A stretch of DNA of 64,000 nt. Origin: Pezicula radicicola. Lineage: Eukaryota; Ascomycota; Leotiomycetes; Helotiales; Dermateaceae. The DNA lies in NCBI GenBank assembly GCA_003008705.1, contig PDUO01000025.1, forward strand, positions 561,709 to 625,708. Reading direction: 5' to 3'. The position numbers and the translations under genes were made by a program. The notes beneath the pieces are model-generated. The model was given only the letters and a program-made list of their open reading frames with translations. It did no database searches and had not been told where the DNA came from. Shown in pieces: positions 37,761-49,567 of the stretch; positions within the stretch are counted from its first letter, which is position 1, and every line of letters starts with the position of its first letter.

Positions 37761-38849
37761 ATGGAGAACTCCAACAACGAAGTCAGACAAAAGGAGTGGG
37801 AGGCCTCTGCGGCTGACCAGACCTCTTGGAGAAACCAAGCTGGGTCTTCGAGCGCTAGCCAGGGTACCACAAACACGACTCTGACCTGGGATGAGTGGAC
37901 GAGAAACTTTTGCGGAAATACAAGCCCGGTAGTACCTTTTCTAAGATCCACTGAATGGAAGGTAGAGAATGGTAAAACTCTCTATCGGCGGGAGAATCCC
38001 CACGATCCTAGAGAAATCTATTGGTTACCGCTCGACCAACTACTAACCCGAGCCATCAAAAAAGAAACCTGGGTCGACGACGAGGAAACAATGGAACACT
38101 TCCTTAACTATCTTCAATTCATCGAAAAACACGAATCGAAACCAGACCTTTTCTGCGATCAAGAGGGAGGAGGACTTCGTGGTCTAGGTAGGTATGGAAC
38201 ATTATCTCTTTTTCAGGTTCGGAGTGCTTCTTTGGATCACACATGGATTATTGATATCACGGTTCTAGGAGACAAGGCTTTTCACATGAAGAGTTCATCA
38301 GGACAAGGCGTGACTTTTGGAGAAGTTCTAGAAGATCCGCAGTATCTTTTGGGTTATTGGGATGCTCGGCAAGATGCCGATGCAGCCTTCGCACTCTTCG
38401 GTATCCATCTTTGCGGTGTCGTCGACCTACAGTTAATGCAACTAGTCATTAGAAATCTAGTGGGTAGATCAAGATGTTGGGGACTCGCAAAAGCAGTCAA
38501 TCAAGCTTCCTCGCTCAAAATCTCATTGTCCGAGAAGATGAAATTCGAGAGAGGTAAGAAGGCTGGACAAGAAGTCTTCGACAAGCAAGGCTATGAGATT
38601 CTGGACATCAGACCTCTTCCTAACGCAATCGTGAGTTATGCGGCAGGCGACGTGGAGCTGATGCCAAAACTTTTTGAGGAGTATACGGAGGCAGGATTGG
38701 ATGAAAACAGCAAACTCTGGGAATGGTTCCTAGAGGAATCACAAAATCGAGTTGAGAGAGCAATTCTTCCTGGTCCAGCAATGACAGGATCGAGTCTAGC
38801 ACCAGAGGAGTTCCAGGCTCTAGACAAGGCTTTGGTACTTCGCGAGTAG
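37761..38849 (+). CDS. 3'-5' exonuclease-domain (DEDDy-type) protein
   Basis: Single exon, 362 residues. From about residue 130 it matches the DnaQ-like exonuclease fold common in fungi: DLFCDQEGGGL gives the DxE motif, then GRYGTLSLFQVRS and WIIDITVLGDKAF, then YLLGYWDARQDADAAFALFG with the second acidic motif, GVVDLQLMQLV, and a YAAGD motif near residue 300 for the last Tyr/Asp pair. All four acidic positions appear present, so activity on RNA or DNA ends is plausible. The N-terminal 130 residues are not recognised (contains TWDEWTRNFCG). Such genes form multigene families in filamentous fungi; substrate unknown. Confidence 0.82.
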   Translation: MENSNNEVRQKEWEASAADQTSWRNQAGSSSASQGTTNTTLTWDEWTRNFCGNTSPVVPFLRSTEWKVENGKTLYRRENPHDPREIYWLPLDQLLTRAIKKETWVDDEETMEHFLNYLQFIEKHESKPDLFCDQEGGGLRGLGRYGTLSLFQVRSASLDHTWIIDITVLGDKAFHMKSSSGQGVTFGEVLEDPQYLLGYWDARQDADAAFALFGIHLCGVVDLQLMQLVIRNLVGRSRCWGLAKAVNQASSLKISLSEKMKFERGKKAGQEVFDKQGYEILDIRPLPNAIVSYAAGDVELMPKLFEEYTEAGLDENSKLWEWFLEESQNRVERAILPGPAMTGSSLAPEEFQALDKALVLRE

Positions 38850-40227
38850 CCGCAGGCGGTTGGAGAATCAACAACTACAGGTGAGTGAAAGTACCCTCTC
38901 TCCCTTTCCCTCCCCCCCAAAAGAAAGGAAAAAGGAAAGAAGAAAGAAAGAAAGAGAAAAATGTCCCAAGAAAAATCCTTTGTTGTAATATAAGATAAAG
39001 TAAGTACAATAAACATTCCTTAAACATCCCTTTGTTCAGTTTTCTACTAAATTCTAAATTCATGTGCCTGTGTAGAATAACTAACATCAATAAAGTAAAC
39101 TATGCCTTCATTTCTATCTGAATACTCGTGCGAGCTTTAAAAGACCCAAAAATGATTAAAGTTAGAAAGATTAGGAATTTGAATTTCGGGTTCCAATTAA
39201 CTAAGTTCATATTATTTTCAATATACCTCTATGTGTGTTAAACACATCCAAGTTAAAAAATGATCTTCATGATAAAGAACACAGCATTCTCACCAGATCG
39301 CAGAAATCAGATCATATTCAAAATACACCACGATCTCAAACCGTTTATTCTTAGCTTTCATAGAGAAAAATTGAAAGCATGATCGATATTGTGGATGTGC
39401 TGATCTGTTCATGGGAGGAATAAAGACTCTTTAAGCTAGTGTTCAAGTGGTTAAAGCTGGATAATGGATACATAGAGTAGACCATATGTTGAGTAAATTG
39501 TCACGTTGCCAGACACGGAAATATCTTTATTGCCGTTTCTAATAAATGATACTCGAAAATAAAGACACACAGGTCTTCCTACTAGCCTAAAAGCTATTAA
39601 TTTGACACCACACAAACATGAGAGGAAGAACCGGCTAGAACAATAGATGAAGAAGTCTATCAGGCACTGAATGCGGACTGTAATTGATGGACGGATCGAG
39701 AAAATGTGTTTTAACACCTGCTTAGAGTTTATAATCACTGGATTCGTTCAAAGTAAAGTAATTTTCAGTTGACAGCAAAAACCTATTGGCAGCTGACGAT
39801 GAGATACCTACCTAGTTAAGTAGGCTCCTCACCTTAAGTGGGTTGCTCTCCGGTCGCTTGCCTAGTTCCTATAAGAGATTATTTAGGAGGATTGATAAGT
39901 TGCTATCGAGAGTCAGGTGGCAAAATAGAAATTGTATACTTTTACAGTATAATCTCCTTAGGACACTTTGTGTATTAATCTAGCTCCCATTTCATAATAT
40001 AGGCTATACTTGAACAACAAGTTACATTTGGAACAAACAGTTAACTTGTAAGTGAACTTAATATTCAAATATGAAAATCCTGTAGATGCGGAAAATATAA
40101 TAGTATCCCATCATTTCCCATCCCGAATGCCAAACCATCCCGAACGCCAAACCATGCCACCCCTCCCCAAACCAGGTATCAAAAACGTCGCAATCATCCT
40201 CTTTCAATCCATTCCCTCAAATTCTGC
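38850..40227. other. Intergenic with pyrimidine-to-purine tract
   Basis: A 25-nt pyrimidine run (38894-38918) passes directly into a roughly 42-nt purine run (38919-38960) on the same strand. The rest is AT-rich. A sequence ATAAGTTGCTATCGA at about 39897 resembles the inner part of the MITE end at 36069-36090. No gene. Confidence 0.45.
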
Positions 40228-40560
40228 TTATCTCCCACCTGGGCCACCACCACCGAAACCACCACCTGGGCCTCCTCCTCCTCCTCCATGTCCACCAAAA
40301 TCACCGCCTCCTCCACCGCCATGATGTCCACCGAAGCCGCCTCCACCACCAGGTCCACCAAAGCCACCTGGTCCCCCAAATCCTCCTCCACCACCTCCTC
40401 CATGGTGGCCATGATGTGGTGGACCGCTCATTCCCATTCCACCACCTCCAAACTGCGGACCACCGCCGAAGTGCTGAGGAGGTCCTCCGTATTGTTGCTG
40501 ACCGCCGTAACCACCACCGTGGCGGCGATTACCTAGTGCGCCTGAGAGGCAGGAACCCAT
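40228..40560 (-). CDS. Glycine-rich protein with acylation-type N-terminus
   Basis: Single exon of 110 residues. After MGSCLSGALGNRRHGG the protein is almost entirely Gly with Phe, His, Pro, Gln and Tyr (GGGFGGPGG-type repeats). Met-Gly-x-Cys-x-Ser fits an N-myristoylation site with an adjacent palmitoylatable Cys, suggesting membrane attachment (inference). No folded domain. Low-complexity repeats make the other strand look open with Pro-rich frames, which I reject. It could be a membrane-tethered disordered or condensate-forming protein. Confidence 0.65.
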   Translation of the reverse strand: MGSCLSGALGNRRHGGGYGGQQQYGGPPQHFGGGPQFGGGGMGMSGPPHHGHHGGGGGGGFGGPGGFGGPGGGGGFGGHHGGGGGGDFGGHGGGGGGPGGGFGGGGPGGR

Positions 40561-43500
40561 TCTGAAATGTCTTTTATTATACGTGTGTGGGATCGAGGTG
40601 TTGTTGATTTATCGTTTGCTTTATAGGTATTTCGAAGCGCGAAGATTTGTTTGCGCTGCTTGTATGAATATGCTTGTGAACGAAATGGAAATGCACTTAT
40701 CTTTCGTACCTACCTTGGTGTTATATATAATTGTGTTGATGTTAAAAAAAGAGCCGCGCCACTTTCACGATGTCATATTGACGAATCCTCCTGCTCGCTT
40801 AGCCCTTGGCGACGTACGCGTATCTTTTTCCAATCAAGCTTTACCCCTGCAATCGTGCCCTTCGATACGTCATAATGGTATTTTCAGCTACAATTGAAAT
40901 TGAAGTTCAGCCACTGTGGCTGTTGACTCGTAACAGGACTGAATATCAGTGGACGGAATTTTTGAAAGTCGGTATCCTGAGGACGTTGATTGGTGATTCG
41001 GTATTTGAAAAATTATTTGGGGTTGCCGAGTTCTGATGCGAAGGATTGGTTTTACGGACATGCCGAATCAATGCTAGGTAAGTTAAAGTTGAGAACGATA
41101 CCAGTAGTCTTGTAAATTATTGACCCTATCGGCCATTTTTTATTCAAGGGAAGAAGAATCAAAAATAAATGCTGGTCTTGAAATATGGCGTATTTCACGC
41201 GACAGGATACTAGTTGGAGGAAATAAGGGGGGGCGGGCTTAAATATTAGTGTTGAAGGGCGGGCTGCGAGAAGTGGATGGTCGAAGACTTCCTATTTTTT
41301 TTTTCGCTCGGAAATCTATTAGAGATGTTTGAAGCTGAATTAGTAACTGTGAAATTGAATATAAGTCCTAAAATGTTCTAGAAACTTTCTCGAGAAGACG
41401 TAGGGTTAATTTGTACCGACGAGCTTGTAAATCGCTTAATTTATGAATTCTAGTAAATAAATTCGCTTGTACAATTCTCATTGCCACTTAAGGCTGCTAT
41501 ATTAATGATGCGTTAGGAGTATATTAGATGGTATATGTTGAAATATGTTTGCGAAGAGGAGAGAAGATTCCAAGTAAGGTTGACTCCGTATTGCTAGAAA
41601 TGCTGGAAAACAGGCACGTACGGAGATAGTTGGAGTTCTATTTTACAGTCAGCCCACGCCCAAATTCTCTGAGATAGGTATCCTCAATATGTACACTGAT
41701 CATGATAAGGAGGCGCTTTGATAAGTTTGGGGTATTGATAGCTATCTAGAAGCACCCCGCGGCCAAGAACTTCATGCCAGCATGATTTCATGGCATGAAC
41801 TGGGACTAGTCTACGAAACACTTCAAAGAACTTACTAAGATCTTTCACCATTCGTTCCTACGGATGGATTTTATATAGATGGTGACTATCCCACGTTACC
41901 GCTGCTGTTAGCGCCACGCGACTTCAACCTGTCAATTTAAAAAAATCCTGTTTTATTGTTATTCATAAGATGGTTTACCCGCTTCTTTAGTTATACTATA
42001 GCTCCTAGTTCGTCACATAAAAGCTTTGTTCAAGCATGACAACAAGTAAAACCGTAACAAAAATACTACTATAATACCAAATCTAGTAGAAATAAATTGG
42101 TCTGTAAATTCTTGTACAATTAGTGTAGTCTAAAGCTCTAAGAGGCGGCACATGTAATTGGTATTTATAAGTTGTTGTCGGCGCTAGCTCTTGGATTTGA
42201 CAGGTTTGACATATGGCTTATACTGGTGTTGCTGCATGTAGATGGTCACTAAGATGCGTCATGCTATAATTAACTCGAGCAACAACATACTAAATAAATT
42301 ATATACTAGCTGGAACGATATCTTCTGTCTCAAGCTCTAGTTAGATTAACAATCCATAGCTGTCGATGTTGATGAATTGAAAGACTGCTATGATAATTAC
42401 ATTCGTTCTAAATATATTTGTTATAAGCGTGGCACCTACGGTCAGAAACTCAGAGTTAGTTTACTTGTCCTAGATATGTCAAGATTAATTTAAACATGAT
42501 TCAGTAGCAATACTAGATTCAACTCAGAAGAGGCAGATTTGATTCACCGGTCAAGTGCTAGGAGATAAAGATACGCTATGTAGCCCCTTCTCTTACCAGT
42601 TAATATTAAAACGCTCATGGCTGTTTTAAAAAGGTTATAGCAATCATGTAGAGACAGGACATAGAAACGCGAGAGGACGGAGCTGCTAAAGTGTTCAAGC
42701 CTTGATTTATCTATTATTAAATACTAGGTTGCTTCGTTGTCAGTGTCTGTTGAGCTGTCAACAAAAGCGAATAAATAGAAAGAACTGTTCGGATCCTTAG
42801 TTTAACCTTATTTGCTAAGAGAGACCTTGGTCTATATAGGCGCAAGTGCGGCCCCCTTCGAACTAGTTTGAGCCTGCTTTTAAGTATAGCATTAAATCAT
42901 CCTCGAGGGTGCTCGCCGTCAATTCCTTAGAATCAAAGTAAAACCTACAGAACCGGGTCCTATCAGATCAGCTTGAGATAAAGCAGGTATCCTTCAGTAT
43001 CCTAGCTTTATTTCCTTAAGCGGCATTGCGATTCATTTACTAGGTTGTTTCTGATTTCCTTGTACTTGAAAAGTTAGCACTTTACGTCCAGGTTAGAGAT
43101 TCAAGTAAAAACTTTTCGGAGAGAACCTAGAAAACAATAAACTTTAGAAACAAATAGTTGCTTTTAAAATAAAGGAACAACAGTACTATGGGTTGTTTGG
43201 GCTCATTTGTAGGACTGTTGTATGTATTGTAAATATCTAAAAAACCCTGCTCAGAATATTGTGCTGTATGGCTGTTGGCCGATATTTCGGCTTATCAGAG
43301 CCGTTTTTCTTGGATCAAAAAGAGAGTATAATAGATAACTTTTCAATGTTACTCGAAGTAGTGTCAATTAAGCTTAAACTTTACCTCATTTTAAACAACA
43401 CTATCTTCTTTTTATACAAGATTGAAACATAGAAAGGCCAAACAGGACAGACAGAACAGCTGTTTCAATGCGAACTTAAGGTCAAGTTTGTCTATTAATC

Positions 43501-44261
43501 TTGGAATAGGACTATGCTATGTGATAATTTTATCTACTAGTAATTGTAACTAGGCGGCGCTCTAATTACACTAAACTAAGGAAGTCTTCTACTTTAAACT
43601 AATTTAGTCAATCTGCTGTCAGTATTTGTTAAGTTGTTAATGAAAATAAAGCTAAATCCACTGTAAAAGTCTAATACACCAAGATAATATAAGTATTGGC
43701 AGAGTCCGGATACTGTGTTCTACACAGAGACAACAAACTTCTTTAGCTAGTATTGGAACTCGCTGTTTGGATGGCAAAGATTTCCCTAAATAGGCATTAT
43801 AGCATCGTAGCACAAGAAGAAAATTTCGAAGTATGGTAGAAGGACTAAACGAGCTACAATGTCCTAAAAAGGGAAAAAAGGTGAATTCAATAGCATTATA
43901 GCAGGGAGAAGTGAAGTTTTGGTGATGGGAACGACTAGAGTTTTGTTTTCCTCCTTACGCTCGAAACCTAGTACCCCAAGATGTTAACTACTGTTGTTTT
44001 GATATCAAATGTCTTAGTAATATGTTAATATTGAGGGAAGCTACTGGGAGTACACTTAGTATCGCCCAAACGACTTTTAATTCCAGTTTGATTAAAAAGA
44101 GCCTCCCAACCTCCTCCTATCAGAGAATCACCTCCACGTAACTAATAACTACGAGAAGAGTTTCACGTGAGATCAGACATAGTTACACGTCTAAAACAGG
44201 TCTATGATAACACCGAGGTTTGTTGCTTTTAACAATTGAAAGGACTTAACTAAGGTAATTG
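40561..44261. other. AT-rich gene desert
   Basis: No supported coding frame; stops are dense on both strands, as expected of mutated repeats. Visible items are an inverted repeat TTCATGCCA/TGGCATGAA at about 41770-41800 and, at about 42165, TATAAGTTGTTGTCGGC, a degenerate resemblance to the MITE end at 36069-36090. Confidence 0.45.
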
Positions 44262-44660
44262 TCGTAACAAATTACCACACGTTTCACTCTGTTTTACCAT
44301 GTTTTGGATGCTACCACGCAAGCCTAGCCCGAAGGGGACTAGCCCCTTGGTTTTATGTGGTTATAAGACCACATCTTCTTGTAGATAACCTCTTTCAATA
44401 GACAACTAAATCAACACCTTTCGACAATGAGCATACTAAGTGATATTACCACTAGTCTGCCCGTCGAACAGTTGATAGTGAACCGACAGTAATAGAAACT
44501 AGAAGCTAGGTATGCAACGTAGATGTGAAAATTAAGGAAGTAGTTTCAAAAGCCTTACAACTTGAGAATATTAAGGCTTATCCTCCAAGATCTGAGCAGA
44601 TGGATATTCACGAGGCTCTACGCCAGACACAACTGTTTTGCTTAGGCTAATCAAGTGGAA
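44262..44660 (+). mobile_element. Retroelement-like relic (LTR-like leader plus broken gag-like frame)
   Basis: A segment beginning TGTCGTAACAAATTACCAC and ending near TAAATCAACA (about 44264-44416) looks like a short LTR. An ATG at 44427 follows closely and reads MSILSDITTSLPVEQL before meeting TAA TAG where CAA CAG would be expected. A second readable piece in another frame follows (VVSKALQLENIKAYPPRSEQ, about 44540-44600). The first 18 bases of the LTR-like part recur at about 12532. This is inference from pattern; no second LTR was located and no reverse transcriptase is recognisable. Confidence 0.3.
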
Positions 44661-45677
44661 AATTCTATTATCAGCTTAGAGCACTAAATGCAAATATGCT
44701 GACCCTCTACAGAAGAGCCCTCTTACCCTTATATCAGATTTCTAAAATAAGCAAATATTAGCAATCCAAGGTGGAGTTCAATGAGCAGTCTTGTAAGAGA
44801 ATTCTTCGAGGTACTATCGATTTTTAGTATTAATTATAACCCCTCGGCACTTCAAGTCAGTTATCAAAAGAAAGTTCCTTATTTAGATTCGCTTAAAAGA
44901 ATTGATGTCATTCTTGTCAATGCTTTTTAAGCTGCTATTTAAACAAATAAATAGGTAAACGTTAAAATAGAAACTGAGTCTACTTTAACATGTAATTCTA
45001 TACCTACAAAAATGCTCTATAACTAATCGATATTGCGCCTAATCAATGAACTCTTGATACAAAGAGCTAGGCTCCTACGTCCTCTCATACTCTTCTCTCT
45101 ATTATATCCCCTTACCTGCCATGCTTCAACGAGATTCGAGATTCAAGATTTAAGATAGACCCTAGCGAGACTAGTGCACAATAGCCTTTTCGACATAAAG
45201 TGGCACTACGAATAATGGCTTGATGCTATAGTAGTAAATTTGCTTCAGACGTTTGCAATACAAGCACTTGTACTAGAACCTAGAAAATTTACTTCGTTAG
45301 AATTTGTCCTTAAAAATAAGAGTCTACAGAACATGTAGATTTCTTCTTAACATTGATGAAGGTAGTAATAATTTTCTGCAAGAGTAGCGCTATCTTCGTT
45401 TTTCAAGATGTAAACACACAAAGGTAACAACCATAAAAGCACGTAAATAATGCGATCTCAGGTGGAGCTATTCCAGTAATCTCGCAATGGGATTCGTTAT
45501 GTACCACTCTCATCTTGTAGTAATTATGATTAGGTGACACTTCATTTCTGGAGTCAAATAAAACTTTCTACTTTTAATTATGCTTGGCTGGTTCGTTGCC
45601 ATTGCCCATCTAGCTCTTAGCAAAGAAAGAGTCCGACAATAGTCCTAGAATCTACTGAGTACTCTTCTTCCAACTCC
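44661..45677. other. AT-rich decayed DNA
   Basis: Continues from the retroelement-like relic. No open frame or named repeat could be supported. Confidence 0.4.
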
Positions 45678-46062
45678 TTACTCCTCTTCCAATCTAGTCT
45701 CCCCAAATACTTCCATTAAAGCATCTCCGTAAGCGAGTGTGTAAGGCTGTTCCTTCTCTATGCATGGTTGGCCTGGTGCATTCGACGAATGGGGGCAATT
45801 GCCCTTTTTTTGTGATGTGCACCATGTACCTGAAAACAAAACCAAGGCAAGCTTAAACGAATTTTAGATCGTTTAAGTGTAAATCATTAGTCTGTGCGAT
45901 ACGCTGGCCAAATCCTTCTGCAAAGGGTACGCTATCGACAATGAGACCGGGGTCTGGCTCTGACTTGTGACCTTCGCGTTTTGCCGAGCTTCCATTGAAA
46001 GTGTCCTTGTAAATATCATATCTCTGTGGCCTCAGTTTGAATTGTAGTTTGGCTTGAAAAGT
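45678..46062 (-). pseudogene. Two-exon gene relic, Cys-containing C-terminus
   Basis: On the minus strand, 46062-45903 reads FQAKLQFKLRPQRYDIYKD, a polar part with KSEPDPGLIVDSVPFAEGFG, then a phase-1 donor GTATCG. A 73-nt intron (45902-45830) ends TTTTCAG. Exon 2 (45829-45678) continues in frame with TWCTSQKKGNCPH, PGQPCIEKEQPY and ends MEVFGETRLEEE then TAA. Upstream the frame hits TAA at 46065-46063, perhaps a mutated CAA, and no start is found. It may be an intact 3' half of a gene whose 5' half has decayed. Not recognised. Confidence 0.45.
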
Positions 46063-46065
46063 TTA

Positions 46066-47109
46066 CAACTGCTGGAAACTACTCTACGTAGGTACTATGC
46101 GTTAGCTGAAGAACTGTAGTAAGTCTGGAGAATTAAAGCATTCAAAACTTCAATGATCACAATGTAGAGATATTTTAGCAACTTATTTGAAACTCATAAG
46201 ATACACGTAAGCCGATACCGGTACCTGACGCCAAGACCATTCTCCGTGATCATGATCCCCAGATTTACCTCAAAGCCATGTGCGCGTGTTTCAAGCTCTA
46301 AAACACACTCTGTAAAGGCCAAGGAACCCCTTGTTCGCCTTTTCGCTCGCAAGAGGCGATTTCAAGTCTTTTTCTTTTTTTTTTGCTGTATTTAACTCCT
46401 TTTTTGAAATTGTAATCAATTTGCCCCCATCAAATCGTTTTCTTTTTACTTTAATATTCTGTTTTACGAATAAATCTCTTTTCTAATACTAATAAACCTC
46501 ATTAAGCGAGGGCTTCCACCGAGAAGCACCGAGCCAAGCGCCGACAGATCAACGTCAGTTCGTCTTAGAGAAGTTTCAAACAGCATACCCTTTGTCAGAT
46601 TTTCGCTTGGTTTCCTTACAGAGGAACAAGGCATTACGATCCCAAGTCCACTTGACTCAGTAACTATCATTTTAAGCGTTCATTCCATACCAGTTACGCC
46701 ACTACCGGAAGTGTTAAGCGTGCTAAGCTTTTCGAACGGTTCAAATAAATTCTCAGACGGCCAACCGGTATGCATGATCACCTACCAGTATCACTCGGCT
46801 CGATCAAAGCTGGTTTTAAGCTCGTCTCAAGTTTTTTGATGAAAAGTGGCAGTAGAGACAACACCTGTCACCTCAAAATTTATTCTTTATCATTTGGCTT
46901 TTAAGGAATTGAAGGATCTTCAATCGATTCGGAAATCCTACCGTATCTCATAGCATCTAAGAACGCAACATAACTCGATACCAAATAGTCACCTCACGAC
47001 CAGTACTATTTTCAACCAATCACAAAACAACAACACATCCTCAAAACGAATTACAAGATACGAACAACTTTTGAAGCAAATAAATCACAAATTCTCGAAA
47101 CAATACAAA
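46066..47109. other. Mixed-composition intergenic DNA
   Basis: No gene. A T-rich stretch lies near 46370. The last 120 bases are A/C-rich and resemble a fungal 5' leader for the microprotein that follows. Confidence 0.4.
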
Positions 47110-47253
47110 ATGGCCGGCCTCACAATCTTCGGCGAATCAGGAATCCAAGCAATAGCCCTCCTAGCCGTCTTCGGAATCGTAGGACTCGGAATCCCAATAG
47201 CAGCCATTTTAGCATGCAGTTCCCGCTGTACACGTCGTTCTTCATCTGTCTAG
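47110..47253 (+). CDS. 47-residue single-pass membrane microprotein
   Basis: MAGLTIFGESGIQAIALLAV continues into FGIVGLGIPIAAILACSSRC and a basic tail ending SSSV. One hydrophobic helix of about 24 residues spans residues 9-35, followed by a Cys/Arg/Ser-rich end that would sit in the cytosol by the positive-inside rule. The upstream region is A/C-rich like a transcribed leader, and the ATG has a good context (CAAAATGG). The frame opens 13 codons earlier at another ATG, giving 60 residues. Composition and codons contrast with flanking AT-rich DNA. No homolog recalled. Confidence 0.5.
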   Translation: MAGLTIFGESGIQAIALLAVFGIVGLGIPIAAILACSSRCTRRSSSV

Positions 47254-49336
47254 CATCAAGTCAGATTATGAAAATTGAGGATGCAATAATACCGATCCCC
47301 AATCTCCAATTTGAGCTGGAAGCGCGTGGAATTTTCAAGTCCCAGGATGCTTTTTGAAACGTTGTCGCTTTTCTTTACGAGGAGTTTTTCAAAGATAAAG
47401 TATCAGCACATCGCGATGGAATATACTTCCGACAAAAAGTCTTTGGATTACTGGCCTTTCAGAACTTAAATTTTGAGATCACTCAAACCAGAGATGATGA
47501 TTTTAGAGTGGGAACAAAACGACCATGAAAATCCGAACAGGGATCTATAGGTTCGTTATTCAACTGCAGATACAAGCCTATTTTATCAACAGCACTATTT
47601 GGACATTGGTTGAAAACGAAAAGAAGAAATTCACCTTTAGCCATGCTGAGTTGGGCAAGCAGTGATCGAAAAGGAAGTGGAGCTATTTCAGAGGGAATCC
47701 GGAGGGAAACCAAGCAAATTTCAAGAATCTATGAAATAGGGCAGGGAGGAACTTCTTCCGAAAGTGTAGTTGGTGGAGAACTCAAGACTCACTACCCAAA
47801 GCTCGGTTAAACCCAAATCTGACTCCGTGGTTGTGAAGGGAAGAGAAGGTGGCAAAGGGATGTTGTTAGGGTGCTAGGAACAGTTGACAGTGGAGAAACC
47901 TTGCTGTATTTTGCTAGCAACTTTCAACTTGAACAGTCGCTTGGAAGGAGGAAAGGAATACAAGGGGAGAGTGTGCTAAGGTTATCAAGTCAAGACGAGG
48001 CAGATTCATATCAGTAGTAATATTTAATGAGCTTTGAATCAAACACCTAAGTTAACTGAGTTGCTCGAAAAGTGCGTTGCTTTACATATGTCCGGAGAGT
48101 GATTTCATTTAAGAAAGTTGCTCAAATCAAGTTAATTTGCTAACCTAAATCAAGTCACTGAATTTAACATATTGAGTTACCGGAATAGTTATATGCTGGT
48201 TTTGAAGTCTGAGGAACATTTTCCAGTATCCAATAGAAAATAGATAGGTGGCTATTAGATAGCTTCTATGCCTGGTAAATCTCCTGTGACTAATACCAAC
48301 AAGTAGCCAATGTCTAATACTAACTGCATCAAGAGTAAAGTTCAAATTACACTACACGGTGTCGATTCAATCGAGCCTCATTTCATCATATCCCACCCTC
48401 AACCTTGATACTACGGTCACTATCTCATTAACACTTTCATACTACACAAATAAACGTTCTACAATCCAATTCGATTCGACTACGTTAGCTGCTACCCACA
48501 AAGAACTCTTCATTTCATAATCGCAGACAATGAACTTAACCCGTTCATTCCTGCAACTTCTTCAATAATACAAACATCCCAACTCCTATCCCAGATCCCC
48601 AACACCCAAATAACCTGACCCAAAACCCACATCATTCTCTATCCCATCCTCTCACCCCTTCGCCTCATTATACCCTCTTCCCATCAGGCCAAAGATCCAG
48701 CTCAACCCTCCCATCCCAACCCCCAACCCCCAGTCCCCAACTCCCAGTCCCCAACTCCGAACACCTCAACCCCTCCCTACAATCCCTCACGTAGGATTAC
48801 AAACCAAAGAACTAGGTTAATAATTAAAACTAAAAAAGACCCCCACCCCAAAAATCAACCTCTCTACTTCCCAAAGTCTATAACAGCAATATATGCAGCG
48901 GTATAACTTGCTCATCCCCAATATTATTAACAACCCCACTAATAGTAAGACCACCAGCATCACCTGGACATGGTATATCCCTAAATTTCATCATCATTCA
49001 CAGATCAGCTCATACTCTCAATTAGAAACCCCCAAGACATAAAACTAAAACAGTGGAGGTTTTATACAATTTTCTACCCCAAGTAAAACAAGGCTTTATT
49101 AATCCATACGATCAATATCAAAAAACATCAACAATTAGGTGAGATTCAAAACTCTTTCTACACAATACAAGAAGGAGAAGGAGATATACTATTAGAAACA
49201 AAGTTATAAGACTCCTGGCAGACAGGCCAGGAGGCGGCACGCTTTATAAGTATTATTAACACTTAGCTAATACATTTACAGGGTCAAGAGAGGCTGAAAT
49301 TCTTCACTCCAAGATCCAGATCCTCTAAATAATATA
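47254..49336. other. Gene-free; C-rich tract at 48640-48780
   Basis: Short overlapping frames at 47483-47810 are not convincing. At 48700-48760 the plus strand is C-rich with CAGTCCCCAACTC repeated in tandem, so the minus strand has repeated G-runs. From 48790 onward it is AT-rich. No gene. Confidence 0.45.
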
Positions 49337-49339
49337 TAA

Positions 49340-49567
49340 GGCCCTATTTAGTTTGTCTTTCCAGACATTAGACGTCTTTTTTTAGATTAAATAAAAGTTA
49401 AAGGTAACTAACTAAATATATATAATACTTTTTAGTAAGGAGATAATCTATTAAAAGATATCTAAAAAAAATATAAATCTAAGATTATATATATATATAT
49501 AAATCCTTCTAAACGCTTAACTCGAAAATATAGTCTAGCGTCTAGAAAAAGCGAACTAAACAAGGCC
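49340..49567. mobile_element. MITE with GGCC..TTTAGTT termini, PIF/Harbinger-like
   Basis: The left end GGCCCTATTTAGTTTG (49340) and the reverse complement of the right end, GGCCTTGTTTAGTTCG (ending 49567), match over about 34 bp apart from one indel and transition differences. TAA flanks both sides (49337-49339 and 49568-49570), the 3-bp target duplication typical of PIF/Harbinger. The 228-bp body is AT-rich and non-coding. The transition-only differences between ends fit C-to-T decay, so it is older than the MITE at 35666. Confidence 0.7.

Noticed and set aside
40052..40536. Pro- and Ser/Thr-rich frames on the plus strand
   Set aside because: Antisense to the Gly-rich gene at 40228-40560; its low complexity keeps all frames open.
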